Source: Phenylobacterium sp. Root700
Lineage (GTDB): Bacteria > Pseudomonadota > Alphaproteobacteria > Caulobacterales > Caulobacteraceae
Length of the DNA stretch: 64,000 nt
Direction of reading: 5' to 3'
Assembly: GCF_001429025.1 (NCBI RefSeq)
Contig: NZ_LMHT01000011.1
Coordinates: forward strand, 269,209 to 333,208
Shown: positions 44,729 through 58,312 of the stretch, in pieces
Layout: each line of letters starts with the position of its first letter
Position numbering within the stretch: position 1 is the stretch's first letter
Program-made: the position numbers and the translations under genes
The notes under the pieces: generated by a model
What the model saw: the letters and a program-made list of their open reading frames with translations, nothing else
Told to the model about the DNA's origin: nothing
The model's database searches: none

Positions 44729-45874
44729 ATGACACCGGCGTCGGTTTCGGACTATCGCGAGTTGGCGCGCCGCCGCCTGCCCAAGATGTTCTTCGAGTAT
44801 ATCGACGGCGGCTCCTACGCCGAGGTGACCCTGGGACGGAACGTCTCGGACCTGGAGGCCATCGCCCTGCGCCAACGGGTGATGCGCGACATGACCAAGC
44901 TCGACATGTCGGTGGAGGTGTTCGGCCAGAAGCTGGACATGCCGCTGGGTTTATCGCCGGTCGGGATGGCCGGTATGTACGGCCGGCGCGGGGAGGTCCA
45001 GGCGGCCAAGGCGGCGGCCGAGGCCGGCGTGCCGTTCTGCCTGTCGACGGTGGGGGTCTGTTCGGTGGAGGAGGTGGCCGCCGCCGGAACGCCGCCCTGG
45101 TTCCAGCTCTATATGCTGAAAGACCGCGGCTACATGCGCGAGCTGCTGGTTCGGGCGAAGGCGGCGGGCTGCCCGGTCCTGGTCTTCACCGTCGACTTGC
45201 CGTTGCCGGGCGCACGCTATCGTGATGTTCGCTCGGGCTTCACCGGCGCCACCAAGTTCTCCGGGGCGCTCAGCACCGCCTGGCAGGGCGCGACCCATCC
45301 GGCGTGGCTGTGGGACGTCTGGTTGCACGGGCGGCCGCACACGTTGGGCTCGGTGGTCGGCGCGATCCCGCAGGGGCGCAGCGTCACCGATTTCCTGAGC
45401 TGGATCGCCAAGAACTTCGATCGCTCCGTCACCTGGGCCGATCTGGACTTCGTGCGCGAGGTCTGGGACGGGCCCATCGTCATCAAGGGCGTCCTCGACC
45501 CCGACGACGCGCGCGACGCGGTGCGGGCAGGGGCCCAGGGAATCATCGTCTCCAACCATGGGGGGCGGCAACTCGACGGCGTGCGGTCCTCGATCTCGGC
45601 CTTGCCGCGGGTGGTCGACGCGGTGGGCGGCGACCTTGAAGTGTTCATGGACGGCGGAATCCGCTCCGGCCTCGACGTGCTGAAGGCCATGTCGCTGGGC
45701 GCCAAGGCCTGTTTCGTGGGGCGGGCATGGGCCTACGCCCTGGGCGCTGGCGGGAAACCGATGATTTCCAAGATGTTGGGAACCCTGCGCGCCGAGCTCG
45801 CCACGGCCATGGTGCTGACAGGCTGTAATGAGGCGCGAAACGCCGATAAGTTGCTACTAGACGTCGCACTTTAG
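44729..45874 (+). CDS. lldD: FMN-dependent L-lactate dehydrogenase
   Basis: A 381-residue flavoenzyme that oxidises L-lactate to pyruvate and passes electrons to the quinone pool. DYRELARRRLPKMFFEYIDGG is the family opening, GLSPVGMAGMYGRRGE lines FMN, FTVDLPLPGARYRDVRSG follows, and IIVSNHGGRQLDGVRSS carries the catalytic His and Arg, with FMDGGIRSGLDVLKA in the phosphate-binding loop. ATG 44729 follows AGGGGAG; the longer frame from 44678 has no support. It stands alone, without lldP or lldR beside it. Confidence 0.95.
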   Translation: MTPASVSDYRELARRRLPKMFFEYIDGGSYAEVTLGRNVSDLEAIALRQRVMRDMTKLDMSVEVFGQKLDMPLGLSPVGMAGMYGRRGEVQAAKAAAEAGVPFCLSTVGVCSVEEVAAAGTPPWFQLYMLKDRGYMRELLVRAKAAGCPVLVFTVDLPLPGARYRDVRSGFTGATKFSGALSTAWQGATHPAWLWDVWLHGRPHTLGSVVGAIPQGRSVTDFLSWIAKNFDRSVTWADLDFVREVWDGPIVIKGVLDPDDARDAVRAGAQGIIVSNHGGRQLDGVRSSISALPRVVDAVGGDLEVFMDGGIRSGLDVLKAMSLGAKACFVGRAWAYALGAGGKPMISKMLGTLRAELATAMVLTGCNEARNADKLLLDVAL

Positions 45875-45934
45875 AAAATCTTTTCAATCCAGGCCCCGCA
45901 GGCCCATCGACAAGGGCTGATCTTGCCGGGTAAA

Positions 45935-45955
45935 TGCGCGCCGAATTTGCGCGCA
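45935..45955. promoter_or_regulatory. Inverted/direct repeat upstream of gltB
   Basis: TGCGCGC and GCGCGCA form a 7-bp inverted repeat with a 7-nt centre; TGCGCGC also recurs directly at 45948-45954. It lies about 58 nt before the gltB start. A regulatory role is conjecture, as GC-rich repeats are common in this background. Confidence 0.25.
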
Positions 45956-46013
45956 CATCGGTCGGTTAACGCCGTCATTGCGCGCGCCTGCGAGTTTAGA
46001 GTGAGGAATCCTT

Positions 46014-50657
<4,644 letters not shown>

Positions 50658-50680
50658 CCCTTAGAAGTCGGAGTAAGAAC

Positions 50681-52132
50681 ATGGGTAAGCCCACCGGCTT
50701 TCTTGAGATCGAGCGCCAGGAGCGCTCCTATGACGCTCCGCAGGAGCGCCTGAAGACCTGGAAAGAGTTCGTCCATCCGATGCCGCAGGCCGATGTCGGC
50801 AAGCAGGCGTCGCGCTGCATGGATTGTGGGATTCCGTTCTGTCACCAGGGTTGCCCGGTGAACAACCAGATCCCGGACTTCAACAATCTGGTCTATCGCG
50901 ATCAGTGGATGACGGCGCTGGAGAACCTCCAGTCGACCAACAACTTCCCGGAGTTCACGGGCCGGGTTTGCCCCGCGCCGTGCGAGGCGTCCTGCACGCT
51001 GAACATCGTCGACACCCCGGTGACCATCAAGACGATCGAGTGCGAGATCGTCGACCGTGGATGGCAAGAAGGCTGGATCAAGCCGGCGATGTCGGAGCGC
51101 GGCACCGGCAAGCGCGTCGCCGTCGTGGGCTCGGGCCCCGCGGGCCTGGCCTGCGCCCAGCAACTGGCACGCGCCGGCCACGCCCCGACCGTGTTCGAAA
51201 AGAGCGACCGCATCGGCGGCCTGCTGCGTTACGGCATTCCCGACTTCAAGATGGAGAAGCATCTGATCGACCGCCGGGTCGCGCAGATGGAGCAGGAAGG
51301 CGTGATCTTCCGCACCAATTTCGAAGTCGGCGTGACGGTCTCGGTCCAGCGGCTGCTGGACGATTACGACGTGCTGGTGATGGCCGGCGGCGCCGAAGAC
51401 CCGCGCGACCTGGCGATCCCTGGCCGTGAGCTTTCGGGCGTCCATTTCGCGATGGATTTCCTGACCCAGCAGAACAAGCGCAACGCCGGCGACGACGAAC
51501 TGCGCGCGGCTCCGGCCGGCGCCATCTCGGCCACCGGCAAGCATGTCGTGGTGATCGGCGGCGGCGATACGGGGTCGGACTGCATCGGCACCTCCAACCG
51601 CCACGGCGCGGCGGCGGTGACCCAGCTCGAAATCATGCCGCAGCCGCCGGCCCGCGAGAACAAGCAACTGACCTGGCCCGATTGGCCGCTCAAGCTGCGC
51701 ACCTCGTCCAGCCACGAAGAGGGCTGTGAGCGCGACTTCGCCGTCACCACCAAGCGGTTCGTCGGCTCGAACGGCAAGCTCGAGGCCATGGTGTGCGCGC
51801 GGATGGAGTGGGTGGTCGGCGACGACGGCCGCCAGTCCCTGCGCGAGGTCGAGGGCAGCGAGTTCGAGCTGAAGGCCGATCTGGTCCTGCTGGCCATGGG
51901 CTTCGTCGGCCCGCGCCACGACGGCTTCGTCACCCAGGCGGGCGTCGATCTGGACCCGCGCGGCAACGTCAAGGCGCCGGTCAGCGACTACAAGACCACG
52001 GCCCCGAACATCTTCTCCTGCGGCGACATGCGTCGCGGCCAGTCGCTGGTGGTCTGGGCCATCCGTGAGGGCCGCCAGTGCGCCCAGGCGGTCGACACCT
52101 ACCTGATGGGAACCAGCAAGCTGCCGCGCTGA
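50681..52132 (+). CDS. gltD: Glutamate synthase small subunit
   Basis: A 483-residue FAD- and 4Fe-4S-containing subunit that feeds NADPH electrons to GltB. N-terminal cluster cysteines are in [20 protein letters not shown] (about 47-66) and [12 protein letters not shown] (about 101-112). The FAD dinucleotide fold is [20 protein letters not shown] (about 147-166) and the NADPH fold is [21 protein letters not shown] (about 290-310). GGAGTAAG precedes the ATG. It forms an operon with gltB. Confidence 0.96.
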   Translation: MGKPTGFLEIERQERSYDAPQERLKTWKEFVHPMPQADVGKQASRCMDCGIPFCHQGCPVNNQIPDFNNLVYRDQWMTALENLQSTNNFPEFTGRVCPAPCEASCTLNIVDTPVTIKTIECEIVDRGWQEGWIKPAMSERGTGKRVAVVGSGPAGLACAQQLARAGHAPTVFEKSDRIGGLLRYGIPDFKMEKHLIDRRVAQMEQEGVIFRTNFEVGVTVSVQRLLDDYDVLVMAGGAEDPRDLAIPGRELSGVHFAMDFLTQQNKRNAGDDELRAAPAGAISATGKHVVVIGGGDTGSDCIGTSNRHGAAAVTQLEIMPQPPARENKQLTWPDWPLKLRTSSSHEEGCERDFAVTTKRFVGSNGKLEAMVCARMEWVVGDDGRQSLREVEGSEFELKADLVLLAMGFVGPRHDGFVTQAGVDLDPRGNVKAPVSDYKTTAPNIFSCGDMRRGQSLVVWAIREGRQCAQAVDTYLMGTSKLPR

Positions 52133-52178
52133 CAGCTTAACCGTTGTAGGCGCAAGTCGGGCCGCGATAGGCTGCGGG

Positions 52179-53522
52179 ATGATCCGTTCGTCGTTCGCGG
52201 TCCTGGCGGCCTGCCTTGCGCTTTTCCCTCAGCTCGCCGCGGCACAGGCCTCGGCCGAACGACTGACCGTCTACAAGGGCGCGACCCTGATCGACGGGAC
52301 CGGCGCGCCGGCCCGGCCGGGCATGTCGATCCTGGTCAAGGGCGAGCGGATCGAGCGCGTCTGGAAGGACGGCGAGATCGCCTTCAAGCTGCCGCCGCAG
52401 ACGGTGGTGGTCGATGTGGCTGGCCAATATGTGCTGCCGGGCCTGATCGACAGTCACGAACATCTGGCGACGCCGCCGAACCGCCGGTTCGCCGAGGCGC
52501 ATCTGAAGCGCGACCTCTACAGCGGCGTCACCGCGATCCGCGACATGGCCGACGATCTGCGCAATGTCGCCGATCTGTCGCGCGCCACCCGCATAGGCGA
52601 GATCCCCGGACCCGACATCTACTACGCCGCCCTGATGGCTGGCCCCTCGTTCTTCGAGGACAAGCGGGTGCAGGCCGCCTCGCTGGGCGCCAAGGGCGGC
52701 GAGGTCTCCTGGATGCAGGCGATCACGCCGCAGACCGACTTGCCGCTGGCCGTGGCCCAGGCGCGCGGCATCGGGGCCTCGGCGATCAAGATCTATGCGA
52801 ACCTGCCGGGCGAGGAGGTGGCGCGTATCACCGCCGCAGCTCATCGTCAGGGCGTGCCGGTCTGGGCGCATGCCGCGGTGTTCCCGGCCACGCCGGGAGA
52901 GGTGCTGGACGCCGGCGTCGACGCCGTCAGCCACGTCTGCATGTTGGCCTATCAGGTCTCCGACCAGATCCCGGGCCAGTACCACAACCGCGCCGCCGTC
53001 CAGGAAGAGAAGTTCGGCAAGTCCGTGCATCCGGAAATCGCCAAGCTGCTGGCCAAGATGAAGGCGGGCGGCGTCGTGCTGGACGCCACCGTGCGGATCT
53101 ATGAGGCCATGAAGGATCGGCCGACCAAGCCCTATTGCTCGACCGAGCTGGCGGCCCAACTTACCAACCAGGCGCTGCGCGCCGGGGTGATCGTCTCGGC
53201 CGGGACCGATGGCTTCTCGGCCCCTGACGCGGCCTATCCGGCGCTTTACGAAGAACTGGGGCTGCTGGTCGACCGGGCCGGTTTCACCCCGATGCAGGCC
53301 ATTGTCGCGGCGACCCGCAACGGGGCGCTGGCGGTCCGCAAGGACCCGGACTTCGGCACGGTCGAGGCCGGCAAGCTGGCCAATCTGATTTTCACCCACC
53401 AGGACCCGTCGAAGGACATTCGAGCTCTGCGGACCCTGACCCTGACCATCAAGCGCGGAAAGACCTATCCGCGAGCCGATTTTGATCCCAAGGCGGACGC
53501 CGCCGTTCGGAAGGAAGACTGA
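52179..53522 (+). CDS. Secreted amidohydrolase family protein
   Basis: A 447-residue exported metallohydrolase: signal peptide MIRSSFAVLAACLALFPQLAAA, then a small beta-sandwich and a TIM barrel. Metal ligands are in LIDSHEHLA (HxH), KIYANLPGEE (candidate carbamylated Lys), WAHAAVF, VSHVCML and AGTDGFSAPD (Asp). Substrate unknown; similar proteins are often dipeptidase- or prolidase-like. Its stop overlaps the next gene's start as TGATG, so it is coupled to the M19-family protein. I see no regulatory site in the 46-bp gap from gltD. Confidence 0.88.
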   Translation: MIRSSFAVLAACLALFPQLAAAQASAERLTVYKGATLIDGTGAPARPGMSILVKGERIERVWKDGEIAFKLPPQTVVVDVAGQYVLPGLIDSHEHLATPPNRRFAEAHLKRDLYSGVTAIRDMADDLRNVADLSRATRIGEIPGPDIYYAALMAGPSFFEDKRVQAASLGAKGGEVSWMQAITPQTDLPLAVAQARGIGASAIKIYANLPGEEVARITAAAHRQGVPVWAHAAVFPATPGEVLDAGVDAVSHVCMLAYQVSDQIPGQYHNRAAVQEEKFGKSVHPEIAKLLAKMKAGGVVLDATVRIYEAMKDRPTKPYCSTELAAQLTNQALRAGVIVSAGTDGFSAPDAAYPALYEELGLLVDRAGFTPMQAIVAATRNGALAVRKDPDFGTVEAGKLANLIFTHQDPSKDIRALRTLTLTIKRGKTYPRADFDPKADAAVRKED

Positions 53523-54649
53523 TGATCTCGCGCCGCCAAACCCTGGGCTACGCCGCCGCACTCGCCGCCACACCCGCTCTCGCCCGCGCGGCGAGCGGCG
53601 AGCCGATCATCGTCAACGCCCTGGGCGGCCTGGCGAACCCGAACCTGCAGATCGGCCGCCCGGCCGGCCTCGCCGCCGACACCTCGAGGCTGGACTTCGA
53701 CGAGCGTGCGCTGCGTGACGCCTTGGCCTCGGGCCTGACGGCGGTGAACATCACGCTTGGCTATGTGGCCGGTCCCCAGGACCCCTACGCCTATACGCTG
53801 GAAACCATCGACGCCTGGGACAAGGTGATCGCCGACAACAGCGGCAAGCTGCTGCTGGTCCGCACCGCCGCCGATATCCGCCGCGCCAAGGCGGACGGCA
53901 AGATCGGGGTGATTTACGGCTTCCAGAACGCGGTCCAGATCGGCGAGCACGCCGAACGGGTCGACGAGTTCGCCGCGCGCGGCGTCCGGATCATCCAACT
54001 GACCTACAATCCGGCCAACATGCTGGGCGACGGCTCGATGGTTCCGGAAAACCGGGGCCTGACCGAGCAGGGTCGCAAGGTGGTCGCGAAGCTGAACGCC
54101 GCCAAGGTGATGGTGGACCTGTCGCACTCGGGCGAGCGCACCTGCCTGGACGCCATCGCCGCTTCGAAGACGCCGATCTCGATCAACCACACAGGTTGCC
54201 GGGCCCTGACCGACCTGCCGCGCAACAAGACCGACGCCGAACTGCGCGGCGTGGCGGAAAAGGGCGGCTTCGTCGGCATCTACTTCATGCCGTTCCTGGC
54301 CCCTGACAGCTACGCCAAGGCCGACGACGTGGTGGCCCATATCGGCCACGCCCTGAAGGTCTGCGGCGAGGACCATGTCGGGATCGGCACCGACGGCTCG
54401 GTGGCCACCATCGACGACATGGACGCCTACAAGTCCGCGATCGCCGTAGAGCATGAAGAGCGCAAGGCCGCCGGCATCGCCGCCAAGGGCGAGCGGGCCG
54501 ACACCCACCCCTTCATCATCGACCTGCGCGGGCCCGACCAGTTCCGCAAGCTGACCGCGATGATGAAGGCCAAGGGCCACAAGCCGCGGGTGATCGAGAA
54601 GGTGCTGGGCGCGAACTTCGTGTCCTACGCCGAGCGGGTCTGGGGCTAA
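53522..54649 (+). CDS. Peptidase M19 (membrane dipeptidase)-like, Tat-exported
   Basis: A 375-residue protein with a Tat-type leader (ISRRQTLGYAAALAATPALA). Family features: GVIYGFQNAVQIGEHAERVD, RIIQLTYNPANMLGDGS, VMVDLSHSGERTCLDAI, PISINHTGCRAL and EDHVGIGTDGS. The usual N-terminal metal motif (HxD in DGHNDL) is missing: the equivalent start reads NALGGLANPN. Glu, two His and Asp ligands remain, so a different metal site or an altered activity is likely. Coupled to the preceding amidohydrolase, perhaps for the same class of peptide substrate. Confidence 0.82.
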   Translation: MISRRQTLGYAAALAATPALARAASGEPIIVNALGGLANPNLQIGRPAGLAADTSRLDFDERALRDALASGLTAVNITLGYVAGPQDPYAYTLETIDAWDKVIADNSGKLLLVRTAADIRRAKADGKIGVIYGFQNAVQIGEHAERVDEFAARGVRIIQLTYNPANMLGDGSMVPENRGLTEQGRKVVAKLNAAKVMVDLSHSGERTCLDAIAASKTPISINHTGCRALTDLPRNKTDAELRGVAEKGGFVGIYFMPFLAPDSYAKADDVVAHIGHALKVCGEDHVGIGTDGSVATIDDMDAYKSAIAVEHEERKAAGIAAKGERADTHPFIIDLRGPDQFRKLTAMMKAKGHKPRVIEKVLGANFVSYAERVWG

Positions 54650-54654
54650 AATAT

Positions 54655-54688
54655 AGGGCGCGGCTCAGATCGAACGGAGGCGCGCCCT
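54655..54688. terminator. Candidate terminator between convergent genes
   Basis: AGGGCGCG and CGCGCCCT form an 8-bp stem with an 18-nt loop, then ATTTCTAT. It lies 6 nt after the M19 gene stop and before the convergent pitA stop. The loop is long and the T-run imperfect. Confidence 0.45.
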
Positions 54689-54733
54689 GATTTCTATCTC
54701 GCCGTGTTTTCGAGCGCCGAGGCGCTTACGGCC

Positions 54734-55750
54734 TCAACCCATGAAGCGGCCGGCGACCCAGTAGGTCAGGGCGCTGATCAGCGCCGCCGCGGGCAGGGTG
54801 ACAACCCAGGCGGTGACGATCTCCTTGGCCACGCCCCAGCGCACGGCCGAGACCCGGCGCGCGGCGCCGACGCCGACGATGGCGCCGGTGATGGTGTGGG
54901 TGGTGGAGACCGGGACGCCCAGGCTGGTGGCGGCGAACAAGGTGATCGCCCCACCGGTTTCGGCGCAGAAGCCCTGCATCGGCGAGAGCTTGGTGATCTT
55001 CGAGCCCATGGTGTGGACGATCCGCCAACCGCCGAACAGGGTGCCCAGGCCCATGGCGGCCTGACAGGACAGCACGACCCACAGGGGCACGTGGAACTGG
55101 CCGTCGGCGGGGCCCATGCCGTGGGCGATCAGCAGGGCGGCGATGATGCCCATGGTCTTCTGGGCGTCGTTGCCGCCGTGGCCGAGCGAATAGAGCGAGG
55201 CCGAGACGAACTGCATCTTGCGGAACACGCCGTCGACGGCCCAGGGCGTGAATTTCACGAAGGTCCAGGACACGATCAGCACCAGCAGCAGGGCCAGGAA
55301 GAAGCCGGTCGCCGGGGACAGCACGATGGCGAAGACGGTCTTGCTGAGGCCGCTCCAGAGCACGGCGCTGGCGCCGGCCTTGGCCACGCCCGCGCCGACC
55401 AAGCCGCCGATCAGGGCGTGGGACGAGGAGGAGGGGATCGCCATCCACCAGGTCAGCAGGTTCCAGCCGATGGCCCCGATCAGGGCCGAGAAGATCAGGC
55501 CGTCGCTGATCAACTCCGGCATGACGATGCCCGAGCCGACTGTCTTGGCGACGTGCAGTCCGAAGAACAGGAAGGCGATGAAGTTGAAGAACGCCGCCCA
55601 GGCCACGGCGGCGAAGGGCGGCAGCACCCGCGTCGCCACGATGGTGGCGATGGAGTTGGCCGCGTCGTGCAGGCCGTTCAGGAAGTCGAACGCCAGCGCG
55701 ACAACGATCAGGAAGATCAGCAGCGGCCCGTAGCCAGCAAGGAGCTCCAC
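54734..55750 (-). CDS. pit: Inorganic phosphate transporter, PiT family
   Basis: A 338-residue low-affinity metal-phosphate/proton symporter with about ten helices. The two signature repeats are visible: FDFLNGLHDAANSIATIVAT (about 22-41) and SLGHGGNDAQKTMGIIAALL (about 193-212). PSSSSHALIGGLVGAGVAKA and VSTTHTITGAIVGVG are the family sugar-like loops. It uses a GTG start at 55750, 4 nt after the stop of the DUF47 gene, so the two are one operon and the DUF47 protein is its expected partner. Confidence 0.94.
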   Translation of the reverse strand: MELLAGYGPLLIFLIVVALAFDFLNGLHDAANSIATIVATRVLPPFAAVAWAAFFNFIAFLFFGLHVAKTVGSGIVMPELISDGLIFSALIGAIGWNLLTWWMAIPSSSSHALIGGLVGAGVAKAGASAVLWSGLSKTVFAIVLSPATGFFLALLLVLIVSWTFVKFTPWAVDGVFRKMQFVSASLYSLGHGGNDAQKTMGIIAALLIAHGMGPADGQFHVPLWVVLSCQAAMGLGTLFGGWRIVHTMGSKITKLSPMQGFCAETGGAITLFAATSLGVPVSTTHTITGAIVGVGAARRVSAVRWGVAKEIVTAWVVTLPAAALISALTYWVAGRFMG

Positions 55751-55754
55751 GCGC

Positions 55755-56399
55755 CTAGACCTGCTCGATCACAATGCCGCTGATGCGGTTCGCCACATCC
55801 TCGAAGCGGTCCATCACCTTCTCAAGGTGGCTGTAGATGTCGACGCCGACGACGAAGGCCATCGGGTCGTCATGGCGGTGGGCCAGGAACAGCGCCTTGC
55901 GCCCGGCGTCGTAGATGGCGTCGGAGCGATCCTCGATATGGGTGATCTGCTCGGTCAGCTGATTCAGGCGCGCCACGTTCTGGCGCATGTTGGCCATCAG
56001 GCCGACGGCTTCGCGGGTCAGCACGGCGGCCTCGACGATGATGTCGGCCATCTCGCGCATCGGATCTTCGAATTCGCGCAGCTCGAACAGGGTGACCACC
56101 TTGGCGGTCTTCTGCATCTGGTCGATGGCGTCGTCGAGCGAGGTGATCAGGTCCTTGATATCGCCCCGGTCGAAGGGGGTGATGAAGGTCCGGCGGACGT
56201 TGAGCAGCACCTCGCGGGTGATCACGTCGGCGGCGTCTTCGTGCGCGACGACTCGGGCGCAGGCCTCGGGGACCCCGTCGCCGCCCTTCATGACGTCGCG
56301 CAGGGCGCTCGCGCCTTCGACCAGCGTTTCAGCGTGATTGCTGAAAAGCGTGAAGAATTTCAATTCCTTCGGCATAATCGCCTGGAACCAGCTCAGCAT
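55755..56399 (-). CDS. DUF47 (PhoU-like) phosphate transport regulator
   Basis: A 214-residue helical protein of the PhoU-like DUF47 family, which is almost always encoded just before a PiT transporter and adjusts it. Helical bundle segments are ALRDVMKGGDGVPEACARVV, FITPFDRGDIKDLITSLDDAID (the metal-binding E/D-rich motif) and YSHLEKVMDRFEDVANRISG. ATG 56399 is chosen; a longer frame from 56483 reaches into the upstream gene. It leads the operon with pit. Confidence 0.93.
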   Translation of the reverse strand: MLSWFQAIMPKELKFFTLFSNHAETLVEGASALRDVMKGGDGVPEACARVVAHEDAADVITREVLLNVRRTFITPFDRGDIKDLITSLDDAIDQMQKTAKVVTLFELREFEDPMREMADIIVEAAVLTREAVGLMANMRQNVARLNQLTEQITHIEDRSDAIYDAGRKALFLAHRHDDPMAFVVGVDIYSHLEKVMDRFEDVANRISGIVIEQV

Positions 56400-56457
56400 C
56401 TTTCCCGTCCGTCGTATGTGGGTCGCGACCGCGGAGGCGCGCTGTTCCCGCGCGCTC

Positions 56458-58197
56458 TTAGCCGCTTCCTGCGTTTGACCCAAGAGCCTCGCCGCTGTCG
56501 GCGCGCGGGTGCGGCCGTGCGGCGCGGCTGAACACCTTCAATGACTTGCCCTGGAACACCGGCGTCCAGGTCCCGTCGAGGCGATGACGGCCCGACACGA
56601 TCACGGTGTCGGCCTGGGCCAGGCGAGGCGCGGCGAGCGCTTGGCCGGGGCTGGCAAGAACGACTTCCGGCCTGGCCTGCAGACCCCAGAACAGGGTGTT
56701 GGCGGTGCTTCGATCGTCGACCACGACGGCCACGCCGCCACGCCTTTTCATCATGATCGCCTTGGCGGTGCGAAGCTCGACGCTCAATTGCGCCCGCTTG
56801 GCTTCAATCGAGTTTTCCCACGCGATATCCACCGCCGTGGAGAGCACGGCCACGGCGACGACGTAGGTGAGCCAGATTCGGTGCGACGGCCCGGCGGTGA
56901 ACGCCATGGCTCCCGCCGCCGCGAGGATGGCGGCGATGGCGAGCGCGAAATAGGAAACGGCCGGCGCGAGGTCGAACTTCGTCAGGTCGGGGCGGAAGAA
57001 GGCGCTCGCCGCCGCGGAATCCCAGGGCAGGAGCATCGCCCCGTTCAGCAGGCAGGCGACCAACCCCGCGACGCCGACGACCGGGACGATCGCCATGGCG
57101 ACCCGCCACCAGCGCAGGCCGGCCCGATCGAACTCGCCGATGAAGGCCGCCGCCGTCAGCCAGAGGATCGGGACGAAGAGTTCGAGGTCACGGCCCCATA
57201 CCCGGCCGGCGATCCCGCCGCCATGGCCGATCCCGGTCGTGGCCAGGGTGGCCAGCAACGACAGCAGCACCAGCAGGAAGCCGACCTCGAGCGGCTCCAG
57301 GCGGAAGCCTCGCCTGTGCTGGCGATACCAGCGCCATCGCATCTCGATCCGCACCAGGCCGGCCAGCGCGGGAACGCCAGCGAAGATCAGCATCGATGAG
57401 GCCACCGGCGCGAGCGCGACGGCGCCGGCCATGACCTGGCTGTTCAGAGCGCTGGTGACGAAGTCGAAGGGCGAGGTGATCGGCTGGTTGGCCGCCAGGG
57501 CGGTGAGGTGGCCCGAGACCAGGAAACCGGCGGTGAACACCAGGATGCGTCCGGCCAGGATACGCGCGTCGCGCCGTCCCAGCAGCAGGTCGAGGACGGC
57601 CAGGACCAGGAAGGCCGCGGCGACAGCCAGGCCCTGCGGCTTCAACATCACCAGCAGCCCGGTCAGGGCGCCGGCGAGGATCGCGTGAAGGAGCGGCCGG
57701 GGCGTATAGAGCCGGGTGGTCAGCAGGACGATCAGGCCAAGGACCCCGACGAACCAGCCCTCCGGCAGGACGGCGAAGGCGAAGCGGTAATAGGGGAAGG
57801 CGAGCGCCAGCAGCAGGAAGCCGAGCGCCTGACCCCGTTGAAGGTGGACGCGGACGCTCTGATAGACCAGCAGCAGGCCCGCGAAATAGGCGAGGCCGCC
57901 GAGGACGCGCATCCAGGGCAGCAGGTCGTGCGTGGCGTAGGTCGCCGCCCGGATGATCAGGAAATAGGCCGTGCCGTTCAGACGCTCGACTTGCGCGAAC
58001 AGGGCCGGCTGGGCGCTCAACGCCTTGCCGTACAGCGCATGGATAAGATAGCCGCCCTCGGTCGCCGGATAGAGCGGCAGGTCCAGCGCCGCGCGGTTGG
58101 CGTAGACGGCGAGGACGGCCAGCACGACGAGCATCTGCAGGCCCGCGCCGATGCGCGAGACCCTCCCTGTCGACCGTCCTTCGCCCCCCGGACTCAT
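56458..58197 (-). CDS. Large multi-pass membrane protein, possible glycosyltransferase
   Basis: A 579-residue protein. At least nine hydrophobic helices run from residue ~20 to ~460 (LQMLVVLAVLAVYANRAALD; GVLGLIVLLTT; LLTGLLVMLKPQGLAVAAAF; and others), and the last ~115 residues are soluble with a strand-helix pattern (VVVDDRSTANTLFW). The layout resembles GT-C glycosyltransferases (PMT-like), but no catalytic Asp pair is certain. The ATG at 58197 or a GTG at 58203 starts it, without a clear Shine-Dalgarno. Function remains unassigned. Confidence 0.65.
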   Translation of the reverse strand: MSPGGEGRSTGRVSRIGAGLQMLVVLAVLAVYANRAALDLPLYPATEGGYLIHALYGKALSAQPALFAQVERLNGTAYFLIIRAATYATHDLLPWMRVLGGLAYFAGLLLVYQSVRVHLQRGQALGFLLLALAFPYYRFAFAVLPEGWFVGVLGLIVLLTTRLYTPRPLLHAILAGALTGLLVMLKPQGLAVAAAFLVLAVLDLLLGRRDARILAGRILVFTAGFLVSGHLTALAANQPITSPFDFVTSALNSQVMAGAVALAPVASSMLIFAGVPALAGLVRIEMRWRWYRQHRRGFRLEPLEVGFLLVLLSLLATLATTGIGHGGGIAGRVWGRDLELFVPILWLTAAAFIGEFDRAGLRWWRVAMAIVPVVGVAGLVACLLNGAMLLPWDSAAASAFFRPDLTKFDLAPAVSYFALAIAAILAAAGAMAFTAGPSHRIWLTYVVAVAVLSTAVDIAWENSIEAKRAQLSVELRTAKAIMMKRRGGVAVVVDDRSTANTLFWGLQARPEVVLASPGQALAAPRLAQADTVIVSGRHRLDGTWTPVFQGKSLKVFSRAARPHPRADSGEALGSNAGSG

Positions 58198-58312
58198 GAC
58201 CACAATCTGGCTGGTCTGCGAAAGCGTGGCTAGTGCTACTGCGGCGCTTGCTTGTTTCCTTGCCCGCCAAGATCGCCGATCAATGACGCCTCAATGACTC
58301 GATGAGGCCGAT

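Noticed and set aside
45935..45955. gltB upstream repeat as a nitrogen-regulator site
   Set aside because: The repeat is GC-only, does not match NtrC or Lrp patterns known to me, and is likely to arise by chance in this background; it is listed only as a weak feature.
54704..55783. Open frame on the plus strand opposite the pit gene
   Set aside because: A composition-driven mirror of a well-supported transporter gene with Gly/Asp/Arg-rich sequence.
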